In this document: piece by piece, positions 33,459 through 40,980 of the stretch | Layout of the letters: each line of letters begins with the position of its first letter | Position numbering within the stretch: position 1 is the stretch's first letter | From: Allorhizobium ampelinum S4 | GTDB lineage: Bacteria > Pseudomonadota > Alphaproteobacteria > Rhizobiales > Rhizobiaceae | NCBI RefSeq assembly: GCF_000016285.1 | Contig: NC_011986.1 | Location: forward strand, 1-64,000 | DNA length: 64,000 nt | Reading direction: 5' to 3' | The notes under the pieces: generated by a model | What the model was told of the DNA's origin: nothing | The model's database searches: none | What the model saw: only the letters and a program-made list of their open reading frames with translations | Position numbers and translations under genes: made by a program

Positions 33459-33521
33459 AAACTTCATCGTCGGGGTCTCATTTTAACACGTGACCGATCA
33501 GGGCAGAGGGGCATTGTCGAA

Positions 33522-33902
33522 ATGAGCGACACGACGCAAAGCCGGAGCCTTCAGATCAGTCCGAACCACACGGTCGCCTTCTGGCGCGGCCTCGAACTGA
33601 ATCTGAACAATCCGAAACAGGAGGACGCTTCGGTCATTCAGGCCCAGTCAGCAGAACGGCCACCATTTCATGTCTCGCACTTCCGGGACAATATTACAGT
33701 CAATCTGACTGTGACCTCGCTACTGACTTCGTTCGTCCGGGACTACGACTTCGATGTGACGATCGGCCTGACGGAATTTCATTGTGATAGCCCCGGCAAA
33801 GTCCTCGTCGGTGGTGTGGTTTACATTCCAACGAGCGGTATCCTTGGTCGCGACTGGAAAGAAGATCTTTTGAAATCGGTATGGATGTCCCCGGTTTCAT
33901 AG
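33522..33902 (+). CDS. Hypothetical protein between IS3 and the cyclase
   Basis: The frame of 126 codons has GAGGGG upstream and GC-rich codon use like its neighbours. Its middle, VNLTVTSLLTSFVRDYDFDV, reads as beta-strand-rich. Its last 82 bp overlap, tail to tail, the 3' end of the cyclase gene. It could be the 5' part of a longer gene that lost its end. The family is not recognised. Confidence 0.4.
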   Translation: MSDTTQSRSLQISPNHTVAFWRGLELNLNNPKQEDASVIQAQSAERPPFHVSHFRDNITVNLTVTSLLTSFVRDYDFDVTIGLTEFHCDSPGKVLVGGVVYIPTSGILGRDWKEDLLKSVWMSPVS

Positions 33903-35185
33903 CCCGCAGGCGATGCAAGATTGGCAGTGCGACGGATATAGGCAATGTTGACCGACGCCTTCCTGCCAGGGATACTGACGCCATTGGTGTACACCCAATC
34001 ATTGGGCCCAAACATACCCGGGACTTCTTCGATTATGCGGTCCGAGACTACGAGTGGCGATTTCAAAAGGCTGGCCAGAGACTCCAGGCGTTGGGCGACA
34101 TTGACGGCGTCACCGATCACGGTGAACTCGTCATGGAAACCGCTTTCAAGTACGCCGCCGAGAACCGTACCGTAGTGCAAGCCGATACCCGCATACAAAC
34201 GGGGGCCGCCCTTCTCGATTTTCTTACCGCCCCATTCTTCGAGCGCCTCGGTCAAAGTCAACGCGCAGGCCAATGCCCGCCGCGCGTCGTCCGCCTTTGG
34301 CTTCGGCTGCCCAAACACAGCCATCACCCCATCGCCGATGAACTTGTCCACAGTCCCGCCATAGGCGAACACAGCGCCGGCGACGATGTGTCGATACTCA
34401 CCGAGGACGCAGGCGAGCTCGCGTGAGGAAGCGGTTTCCGCATAGGACGTGAAGTCCCGGATATCGACAAACATGATCGCCGCGTCCCGCCGCTCGAGGT
34501 CAAGGCTGGCACTTGCAGTCTGAAGATCGGCGACGACCGTCGGCGAGAAGAAGCGTGACAGGTTCATGCGCTTTTCCTCGATTCTCAAGGCCTGCCTGAC
34601 AGTGCGGTCGTGATCGCGCGCCAGCAGATATACCGCCATCGCGGTAAACGCGAAACTCACCGTAAGGCCGAGGTCCTGGTTGAAGAAGTTGGCCAATAGT
34701 GTTCCGGGCGAGCTGTCGTGATGACGGAACGCCATGATGGCAAGCATAAGGACCCATGCCGACACCACGATCGTCGAAAACACGACGATCAACCAGCGAT
34801 CGAGCTTCAGGCCCACGTGGTTCAAAAGAATGAATGACACGACCAGGCTCGATGTCGTGAGGTTATGATCTTGGGTAATTGGGTTTGCCAGAATGTGTTC
34901 ATAGAGAATGACCACGACCAAGGCGGCGTCGAGCATCACGAACAGCTGGCCGAGGTGTTTTTGTCTGGGGAAATAGACAGCTGCCGCGACGGATGCAACG
35001 CTGACGATCAGATACACCGAATTGACGATGACATGGGTGGTAAAGCTCGCGAGGCCGTCACCGAACACGAGGTTGGCGAATAGGATCGAAAGCACCACGA
35101 ACCGCAGCGAAGCTGACCTTATTTCCCGCGTGGCTGCACTGTTGCCCAACGGCGATGATTTTTTATCCATGATCCAAGCCAGCAT
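33821..35185 (-). CDS. Membrane class III adenylate/guanylate cyclase
   Basis: This 454-aa protein has an N-terminal membrane domain with about six helices (residues 25-190) and a C-terminal cyclase domain (about 225-410). Motifs are AIMFVDIRDFTSYAE (metal-binding Asp pair with a later Asp), VDKFIGDGVMAVFG, and EFTVIGDAVNVAQRLESLA with the transition-state Asn/Arg. It would make cAMP or cGMP. About 30 residues after IAYIRR are unusual and overlap another frame. A second ATG at 35170 is possible. It lies downstream of cusF copy 1 on the same strand. Confidence 0.88.
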   Translation of the reverse strand: MLAWIMDKKSSPLGNSAATREIRSASLRFVVLSILFANLVFGDGLASFTTHVIVNSVYLIVSVASVAAAVYFPRQKHLGQLFVMLDAALVVVILYEHILANPITQDHNLTTSSLVVSFILLNHVGLKLDRWLIVVFSTIVVSAWVLMLAIMAFRHHDSSPGTLLANFFNQDLGLTVSFAFTAMAVYLLARDHDRTVRQALRIEEKRMNLSRFFSPTVVADLQTASASLDLERRDAAIMFVDIRDFTSYAETASSRELACVLGEYRHIVAGAVFAYGGTVDKFIGDGVMAVFGQPKPKADDARRALACALTLTEALEEWGGKKIEKGGPRLYAGIGLHYGTVLGGVLESGFHDEFTVIGDAVNVAQRLESLASLLKSPLVVSDRIIEEVPGMFGPNDWVYTNGVSIPGRKASVNIAYIRRTANLASPAGYETGDIHTDFKRSSFQSRPRIPLVGM

Positions 35186-35221
35186 GATCGAGAATTTTCG
35201 ATCCGGAGAATGAGGTCGGAC

Positions 35222-35248
35222 GGGCCGAGCGTTTGGAAGGCTCGGCCC
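35222..35248 (-). terminator. Strong GC hairpin after cusF copy 1
   Basis: GGGCCGAGC and GCTCGGCCC form a perfect 9-bp stem with a 9-nt loop, 8 bp past the cusF stop. No long U-run follows, so termination may be partial or the hairpin may stabilise the mRNA. The same hairpin follows copy 2 (38765-38791). Confidence 0.55.
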
Positions 35249-35255
35249 GATCGCT

Positions 35256-35540
35256 TTACTTGATTTCCGTGACCGTTAGCTTGCCCTCGACGCGCTCGGC
35301 GACGAACTCGATGCTTGCGCCTTCCTTGAGCTTCTCAAGCATTGCATCGTCCTTGACGCGGAACACCATGGTCATCGCCGGCATTTCCAGGTCCTTCAGT
35401 TCCTCATGGATGAGGGTGACCTTCTTCGCCTTGGCATCGACCTTCTTGACCGTGCCCTTAGTGAATTCGGCAGCGAAGACCCCGGAAGCCATCGTGAGCG
35501 CGAGCACCGCCGCAGAAGTGAGTTTGATGAATGAGGTCAT
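35256..35540 (-). CDS. cusF: CusF-like periplasmic copper-binding protein, copy 1
   Basis: This 94-aa protein has a signal peptide cleaved after VFA. The CusF_Ec beta-barrel carries LIHEELKDLEMPAMTMVFRV. The two Met ligands of MTM are present; the Trp that caps copper in E. coli CusF (WPAMTM) is Met here. ATG 35540 has AAGGAG upstream. It follows the cupredoxin gene by 22 bp and is probably a metallochaperone for CusBA. It is nearly identical to 38799-39083. Confidence 0.87.
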   Translation of the reverse strand: MTSFIKLTSAAVLALTMASGVFAAEFTKGTVKKVDAKAKKVTLIHEELKDLEMPAMTMVFRVKDDAMLEKLKEGASIEFVAERVEGKLTVTEIK

Positions 35541-35562
35541 GTCGATTTCTCCTTGTATCGGG

Positions 35563-36042
35563 TTACTTCTTGGCAACGGTGACGTCGCCGTGCATTCCGG
35601 CGTCGTAGTGGCCGGGAACGAGGCAAGCGATCTTGAAGGTGCCATCGTTGGTGAACTTCCAGATGATCTCGCCGGACTTTCCGGCAGCCAGGCGGATGGC
35701 ATTCGGATCGTCATGTTCCATATCCGGGGACTTCTCCATCACGGCCTTGTGCTCCATAACCTTCTCTTCCTGATCGAGAACGAACTCGTGATCCAACTCG
35801 CCAGCATTCTTAATCGCGAACACAACCGTCTGGCCCTTGCGAACCTTGAAAGTATTTGGCGTGAAAATCATCTTGCCGTCGGCTGTCTCTTTCATGGAGA
35901 CACGGATGGTCTGGGTGGCCTCTGCCTTCTTGCCGGGTTCACCGACAGCCATAGCCGCGTTGTGCCCACCTTCGTGGGTGCCGGAGGCGAGGGCGGAAGT
36001 GGCGAGGAATGCAGTAAAAACTACTGTAAGTAACGTTTTCAT
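35563..36042 (-). CDS. Cupredoxin-like periplasmic copper protein, copy 1
   Basis: This 159-aa protein has a signal peptide cleaved after ALA and a His-rich mature start (SGTHEGGHN). In the plastocyanin-like domain, the type 1 site is suggested by ELDHEFVLD (His), IACLVPGHYDAGMHG (Cys, His, Met). ATG 36042 is chosen because it gives the signal peptide. It is probably a copper carrier or electron-transfer protein. It is nearly identical to 39106-39585. Confidence 0.85.
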   Translation of the reverse strand: MKTLLTVVFTAFLATSALASGTHEGGHNAAMAVGEPGKKAEATQTIRVSMKETADGKMIFTPNTFKVRKGQTVVFAIKNAGELDHEFVLDQEEKVMEHKAVMEKSPDMEHDDPNAIRLAAGKSGEIIWKFTNDGTFKIACLVPGHYDAGMHGDVTVAKK

Positions 36043-36181
36043 TGATTTATCCTGATGGGGGGTCGGAGAGTGCGAAGCCGATATTGATCCGCATGTCTTT
36101 TCACGAATAAGGGTTACTTGCGTTTGTTTATTCACAAGTTCTGAACGGACTGGATAAATCAACTTCGAAGAACCGAGTGTA

Positions 36182-36451
36182 TCACCTGCGGTTGTTCTTG
36201 ACGGACTCCGCCCTCGGATCAATGATTGTGACCGTACCATAACGGGTGTTCGTACGTTCTACCTTACCGCTAGCCAGAACGCGGACGCTGACATCAGGAT
36301 TGGATACAGACGATGCTGTATCGCCGGGTGTTCCATGTCCCTGAATGATACTGGCTATTGGTGAAGCCGTCTTATCAAGTTTGGTGTAAGCGAAAGCTGT
36401 CGGGGTAATAGCCATCACAGCCACTACAGATATGACGATTTGTTTGATCAT
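36182..36451 (-). CDS. Small exported protein of unknown function
   Basis: This 89-aa protein has a signal peptide cleaved after AFA (about residue 21). The mature part has no Cys and carries a Ser/Val-rich middle and the basic end SVKNNRR. It is divergent from the response regulator and is probably copper-regulated with it. The family is not recognised. Confidence 0.6.
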   Translation of the reverse strand: MIKQIVISVVAVMAITPTAFAYTKLDKTASPIASIIQGHGTPGDTASSVSNPDVSVRVLASGKVERTNTRYGTVTIIDPRAESVKNNRR

Positions 36452-36643
36452 GACTAAAATCCTTATTTAGCACTGCGAACTGCAGCAACAAAAGGATAGA
36501 AGGTCTGTTTTTCAGTCACCTGTCTCGTGATATACAAATTTGTAATCCGTTCGCCAATAATCTGCCGTAAGAAAGCCCCAATCACATCGCGTTGACTGCA
36601 GGGTGTAAGGCACTGTGCCAAAAGAAAAAGATTGACGGGTGGC
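36452..36643. promoter_or_regulatory. Divergent promoter region upstream of cusRS-like genes
   Basis: A perfect 12-bp palindrome, TACAAATTTGTA, lies at 36533-36544 in this AT-rich gap. It is a candidate binding site for the response regulator or another repressor. No classical direct-repeat cop box was identified. Confidence 0.4.
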
Positions 36644-37321
36644 ATGAAGATACTGGTCATCGAAGACGACCAAACGACGAGAAAATACCTTGTGAAGGGC
36701 TTAAGTTCCGCTGGGCATTCGATAGACTGCATTGGGGATGGTCGTGAGGGGCTCTCAGCAGGCTTGGACACGCGCTATGATATTCTAATTGTTGATCGGA
36801 TGATTCCCGGCCTCGACGGCTTAAACCTTGTCAAAAGTTTGCGTGCAGCATCAGTGCGTACCCCTGTCTTGTTTCTGACGGCAATGAGTGGCGTGGATGA
36901 TAGGGTGGAGGGTCTTGAAGCCGGGGGTGACGATTACCTCGTTAAGCCGTTCGCGTTTTCGGAATTAGTCGCTCGTATAAACGCCCTCGTTCGGCGCCCC
37001 CCGATTGCCGCTGAGAAGACCAAGCTGCGGGTCGGCGACCTTGAAATGGATCTCGTCGCTAGGACTACTTCACGTGCCGGACAACTCATTGAACTATTGC
37101 CGCGAGAGTTTTCACTGCTTGAATTACTGATGAGGAACGAGGGACGAGTACTCACAAAAACGATGTTTCTTGAAAAAATATGGAACTTTAATTTTGATCC
37201 TCAAAGCTCAGTCGTCGAGACGCACATCAGCCGGCTCCGGGCAAAAATAGATAAGCCTTTCAGCACATCACTTTTGCATACCGTCAAAAACACTGGATAC
37301 ACGTTGCATGCTCGCGGGTAG
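36644..37321 (+). CDS. OmpR/CusR-type response regulator
   Basis: This 225-aa protein has a receiver domain (acidic EDD in VIEDDQTTRK, phospho-Asp in LIVDRMIPGLDGL, Lys in YLVKPFAFSEL). A winged-helix domain follows (about 130-225), with LLPREFSLLELLMRNEGRVL and HISRLRAKID. ATG 36644 gives the family start MKILVIEDD. It overlaps the kinase gene by 14 nt. Its position among copper genes suggests a CusR/CopR role. Confidence 0.9.
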   Translation: MKILVIEDDQTTRKYLVKGLSSAGHSIDCIGDGREGLSAGLDTRYDILIVDRMIPGLDGLNLVKSLRAASVRTPVLFLTAMSGVDDRVEGLEAGGDDYLVKPFAFSELVARINALVRRPPIAAEKTKLRVGDLEMDLVARTTSRAGQLIELLPREFSLLELLMRNEGRVLTKTMFLEKIWNFNFDPQSSVVETHISRLRAKIDKPFSTSLLHTVKNTGYTLHARG

Positions 37322-38681
37322 TTTTCTCAAGAGTACCGCCGTCAGGCTCGCTATTATCTACATTTCACTTTTTGTTTCTGCGTACCTGATTGCGAACATT
37401 GTAGCTTATCAAATGGTTGTTAAATTTTTGGACGACCGACTGAATTCTAACGTCATGGAACGGTATCGCGAGATCGCGTCAGCCTACGAGGCGCGCGGTC
37501 TAAATGGGGCCGTTCAGATGATTGAAAGTCATGGTCCCGCTGTTAGGGGTGAAGAGACCGTGTATACGTTGCGAGGTGCGACAGACGACCTGGTTGCCGG
37601 AAACGCCAAATTTTCGGATGTGCCAATTGGCCTTTCGACTTTTCGATCTAACAGCCAATACGAAAGTGCACCACACTACAAATTATTCCGGGGACCGCTG
37701 GGAGAGTATGACCTGGTTGTCGGAATTAGCTACGGCGACACGGACCAACTGGCTCGAATCGTCCTGATAAGTTTTGGATGGGCGACGGCAATAATCTTGG
37801 GCGTTGGAATGACCGGAGCTTCGATTTTTGCTCATCGAACTCGTAGGCGCATTTTCGTTCTTTCTACCATTGCGCATGAAATCGGGCATGGCGATCTCTT
37901 CAAGCGCCTTCCGATTTCCTCTCGTATGGATGAAATTGATGTCCTTTCCACCGAAGTCAACGTCGCATTGACACGGCTTGAGTCAAGCGTGATCACGTTG
38001 AAGCAGGTTACGACTGACGTTGCACATGACTTAAAAACGCCAATTGCGCGTACGTTTCTGATTCTTGAGGACTCACTGCAATCCGATGTTCCTGGTGATA
38101 TGAAGAGCGGTATTGAGATCGCTCTCGTGGAACTGAAGTCTACGTCTGAAACATTTGACGCTGTTCTTCGGATTGCGCAGATTGAGTCGCGCAGTCGAAC
38201 TACCAATTTCAGGGTTTTCAATCTGAAATCATTGGTTCACGATATTTATGAGGTTTACGAAGCTATAGCCGTGGATGCGGGTTACGACCTCACGCTTGCC
38301 GACAGCATTTCCGACTCTTGGATCGAAGGCGATCCAGATTTGGTTAGACAGTTGTTGGCCAATTTGCTTGCTAACGCCATGCGCCACACCCAAGCTGGCT
38401 CTAATATCGTTTTATCACTTTCCTACAACGACGATACCATTTATCTGAGCGTTTCCGACAACGGTCCAGGAATTCCTCGTGACGAACGTGAGAGAGTTTT
38501 TGATCGCTTTTATAGGCTTGAGAAGAGTAGGACGACGGCCGGGTCCGGATTGGGTCTCACGTTGGTCAAAGCTATTGTGGGTCTTCACGGGGCGACTATT
38601 GAGCTGCTTGACAACGATCCCGGCCTGTCTGTTGTTGTGGGTTTCCCCCAGGTGAAGAGGGAAGATCAGCAGGCGCATTAA
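37308..38681 (+). CDS. CusS-like sensor histidine kinase
   Basis: This 457-aa kinase has TM segments at about residues 11-35 and 146-168 around a periplasmic sensor, then HAMP. The H box is VTTDVAHDLKTPIARTFLIL (His at about 245). The HATPase N, G1 and G2 boxes are LANLLANAMRHTQAGS, SDNGPGIP and TTAGSGLGLTLVK. It would phosphorylate the neighbouring regulator in response to periplasmic copper or another signal; the ligand is inferred from context. Confidence 0.9.
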   Translation: MLAGSFLKSTAVRLAIIYISLFVSAYLIANIVAYQMVVKFLDDRLNSNVMERYREIASAYEARGLNGAVQMIESHGPAVRGEETVYTLRGATDDLVAGNAKFSDVPIGLSTFRSNSQYESAPHYKLFRGPLGEYDLVVGISYGDTDQLARIVLISFGWATAIILGVGMTGASIFAHRTRRRIFVLSTIAHEIGHGDLFKRLPISSRMDEIDVLSTEVNVALTRLESSVITLKQVTTDVAHDLKTPIARTFLILEDSLQSDVPGDMKSGIEIALVELKSTSETFDAVLRIAQIESRSRTTNFRVFNLKSLVHDIYEVYEAIAVDAGYDLTLADSISDSWIEGDPDLVRQLLANLLANAMRHTQAGSNIVLSLSYNDDTIYLSVSDNGPGIPRDERERVFDRFYRLEKSRTTAGSGLGLTLVKAIVGLHGATIELLDNDPGLSVVVGFPQVKREDQQAH

Positions 38682-38764
38682 AATCCACCAGCTTTTTGCA
38701 CGGGACGCTAGTAGACGTCAGCAGGTGCATCAACCGAATTGACGATCACCAGGCGAATCTGAAC

Positions 38765-38791
38765 GGGCCGAGCGTTTGGAAGGCTCGGCCC
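38765..38791 (-). terminator. Strong GC hairpin after cusF copy 2
   Basis: It is identical to the 9-bp stem and 9-nt loop at 35222-35248. It lies 7 bp past the stop of cusF copy 2, between convergent cusF and the histidine kinase. Confidence 0.55.
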
Positions 38792-38798
38792 GATCGCG

Positions 38799-39083
38799 TT
38801 ATTTGATTTCTGTGACCGTTAGCTTGCCCTCGACGCGCTCGGCGACGAACTCGATGCTTGCGCCCTCCTTGAGCTTCCCGAGCATTGCGTCGTCCTTGAC
38901 GCGGAACACCATGGTCATGGCCGGCATTTCCAGGTCCTTCAGTTCCTCGTGGATGAGAGTGACCTTTTTCGCCTTGGCATCGACCTTCTTGACCGTGCCC
39001 TTGGTGAATTCGGCAGCGAAAACCGTGGAAGCCATTGTGAGCGCAAGTACCGTCGCAGAGGCGAGCTTGATGAATGAAGTCAT
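38799..39083 (-). CDS. cusF: CusF-like periplasmic copper-binding protein, copy 2
   Basis: This 94-aa protein differs from copy 1 at only a few residues, mainly in the signal peptide and at LGKLKEG in place of LEKLKEG. The motif LEMPAMTMVFRV is unchanged. It is the last gene of the operon lipoprotein-outer-membrane factor-oxidase-cupredoxin-cusF. Confidence 0.87.
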   Translation of the reverse strand: MTSFIKLASATVLALTMASTVFAAEFTKGTVKKVDAKAKKVTLIHEELKDLEMPAMTMVFRVKDDAMLGKLKEGASIEFVAERVEGKLTVTEIK

Positions 39084-39105
39084 GTCTGTATCTCCTTGTA
39101 GTGGG

Positions 39106-39585
39106 TTACTTCTTGGCAACGGTAACGTCGCCGTGCATCCCGGCGTCGTAGTGGCCAGGAACGAGACAGGCGATCTTGAAGGTGCCGTCGTTGGTGAACT
39201 TCCAGATGATCTCGCCGGACTTTCCGGCAGCCAGGCGGATGGCATTAGGATCGTCATGTTCCATATCCGGGAACTTCTCCATCACGGCCTTGTGCTCCAT
39301 GACTTTTTCTTCCTGGTCGAGGACAAACTCGTGATCCAGTTCACCAGCATTCTTAATCGCGAATACGACCGTCTGGCCCTTGCGGACCTTGAAAGTGTTT
39401 GGCGTGAAAATCATCTTGCCGTCGTCCGTCTCCTTCATGGAGACACGGATGGTCTGGGTGGCCTCTGCCTTCTTGCCGGGTTCACCGACGGCCATAGCCC
39501 CGTTGTGCCCACCTTCGTGGGTGCCGGAGGCGAGGGCGGAAGTGGCGAGCGCTCCCAGAAACAGTGTGATCATTACAGTTTTCAT
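39106..39585 (-). CDS. Cupredoxin-like periplasmic copper protein, copy 2
   Basis: This 159-aa protein is almost identical to copy 1 after the signal peptide (KETDDGKM in place of KETADGKM, and MEKFPDM in place of MEKSPDM). The putative ligands in DHEFVLD and ACLVPGHYDAGMHG are conserved. It lies 32 bp after the multicopper oxidase gene and is probably co-transcribed. Confidence 0.85.
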   Translation of the reverse strand: MKTVMITLFLGALATSALASGTHEGGHNGAMAVGEPGKKAEATQTIRVSMKETDDGKMIFTPNTFKVRKGQTVVFAIKNAGELDHEFVLDQEEKVMEHKAVMEKFPDMEHDDPNAIRLAAGKSGEIIWKFTNDGTFKIACLVPGHYDAGMHGDVTVAKK

Positions 39586-39617
39586 ACTCTTGTCCTTTGG
39601 TTGGTTGGGAGACAGGA

Positions 39618-40967
39618 TCAGCCGTGTTTCACTGGTTTTGGCGTGATCTGGGTTTTTGCGTCTTTGGCCTTGGTCGTATCGGGCAGTTCGCCAGTCCATT
39701 CCCAAGCCTGCGTACCGGGCGGGTTTTCGTACCAGCCGGGATCGGTGTAATCGTCGGCAGCGATACCCTCGCGGACCTTCACGACGGAGAACATTCCGCC
39801 CATCTCGATGGGACCGTGCTTTCCCCATCCCGTCATCATCGGGACAGTGTTCTCCGGTATCTCCATCTCCATTTCGCCCATATCGGCCATCCCAGCTGTA
39901 CCCATGGGCATGTATTCCGGGCGGATTTTCCTGATTTTCTCCGTGACCGTTTTCTTATCGACGCCGATGAAGGTCGGAACGTCATGTCCCATGGCATTCA
40001 TCGTGTGGTGCGACTTGTGGCAATGGATTGCCCAGTCACCGAGGTATTTGGCGTCAAACTCGTAGGCACGCATCGCGCCGACGGGTATGTCGATGCTGAC
40101 CTCGGGCCAGCGGGCCTCGGGCCTGACCCAACCGCCATCCGTGCAGGTAACCTCAAAATCGTAACCGTGCATGTGGATCGGGTGATTGGTCATGGTCAGA
40201 TTGCCGACACGGACGCGCACGCGGTCGTCCTTGGAGACGACGAGCGGACTGATGCCGGGGAAGATGCGGCTATTCCAGGCCCAGAGGTTGAAGTCCGTCA
40301 TTTCCATGATGCGCGGAACGTAAGTTCCGGGATCGATGTCGTAGGCGCTGAGCAGGAACACGAAGTCACGGTCCACCGGCATGAACGTCTCGTCCTTGGG
40401 GTGAATGACGAAAAATCCCATCATGCCCATCGCCATCTGGACCATTTCGTCCGAATGCGGGTGGTACATGAAAGTGCCGGATTTTACGAGGTCGAACTCG
40501 TAGACGAAGGTCTTGCCGACGGGGATGTGGGGTTGCGACAGACCGCCGACGCCGTCCATGCCAGACGGCAGGATCATGCCATGCCAATGGACGGTTGTAT
40601 GTTCCGGCAACTTGTTGGTGACGAAGATGCGGACCCGATCGCCTTCGACAGCTTCGATCGTCGGCCCTGGAGACTGGCCGTTGTAGCCCCAGAGATGCGC
40701 TGTCATCCCCTCGGCCATTTCACGCTCCACCGGTTCGGCGACCAGGTGGAACTCCTTGACGCCGTTGTTCATGCGGTGAGGCAGTGTCCAGCCATTCAGC
40801 GTCACGACCGGGGTATAGTTGGGTCCTGACGATGGTCTGACTGGCGTCTGTGTTTCGGCATTTTCCATGAGCGCGGCTTCCGGCAGGCCCATGTTTGACG
40901 TTTTTGCCCACGCCGCAGTCGAAACGAGCGCCGCGCCTGCACCGAGCATTTGTCTTCTGTTAAACAT
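39618..40967 (-). CDS. CopA-type multicopper oxidase (Tat exported)
   Basis: This 449-aa periplasmic enzyme probably oxidises Cu(I). The N-terminus MFNRRQMLGAGAALVSTAAW is a twin-arginine signal. Copper motifs are VHWHGM, MYHPHSDEM, HPIHMHGY and AIHCHKSHHTMNAMG, so both the type 1 and the trinuclear sites appear intact. A Met-rich C-terminal stretch (about 375-400) is typical of copper-resistance oxidases. ATG 40967 is preferred over upstream in-frame codons inside the neighbouring gene because AAAAGGAC precedes it. Confidence 0.9.
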   Translation of the reverse strand: MFNRRQMLGAGAALVSTAAWAKTSNMGLPEAALMENAETQTPVRPSSGPNYTPVVTLNGWTLPHRMNNGVKEFHLVAEPVEREMAEGMTAHLWGYNGQSPGPTIEAVEGDRVRIFVTNKLPEHTTVHWHGMILPSGMDGVGGLSQPHIPVGKTFVYEFDLVKSGTFMYHPHSDEMVQMAMGMMGFFVIHPKDETFMPVDRDFVFLLSAYDIDPGTYVPRIMEMTDFNLWAWNSRIFPGISPLVVSKDDRVRVRVGNLTMTNHPIHMHGYDFEVTCTDGGWVRPEARWPEVSIDIPVGAMRAYEFDAKYLGDWAIHCHKSHHTMNAMGHDVPTFIGVDKKTVTEKIRKIRPEYMPMGTAGMADMGEMEMEIPENTVPMMTGWGKHGPIEMGGMFSVVKVREGIAADDYTDPGWYENPPGTQAWEWTGELPDTTKAKDAKTQITPKPVKHG

Positions 40968-40980
40968 TGTCTTGTCCTTT

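Larger units (their letters stand above)
35221..36042 (-). repeat. cusF-cupredoxin cassette, copy 1
   Basis: This segment, from the hairpin through cusF and the cupredoxin gene, is nearly identical to 38764-39585. The two copies lie in the same orientation about 3.5 kb apart, around the cusRS-like genes. Divergence is concentrated in the signal-peptide codons and the 5' ends. Confidence 0.85.
38764..39585 (-). repeat. cusF-cupredoxin cassette, copy 2
   Basis: This is the second copy of 35221-36042 in the same orientation. It includes the terminal hairpin, cusF, the 22-bp spacer and the cupredoxin gene. Homology fades just outside both ends. Confidence 0.85.
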
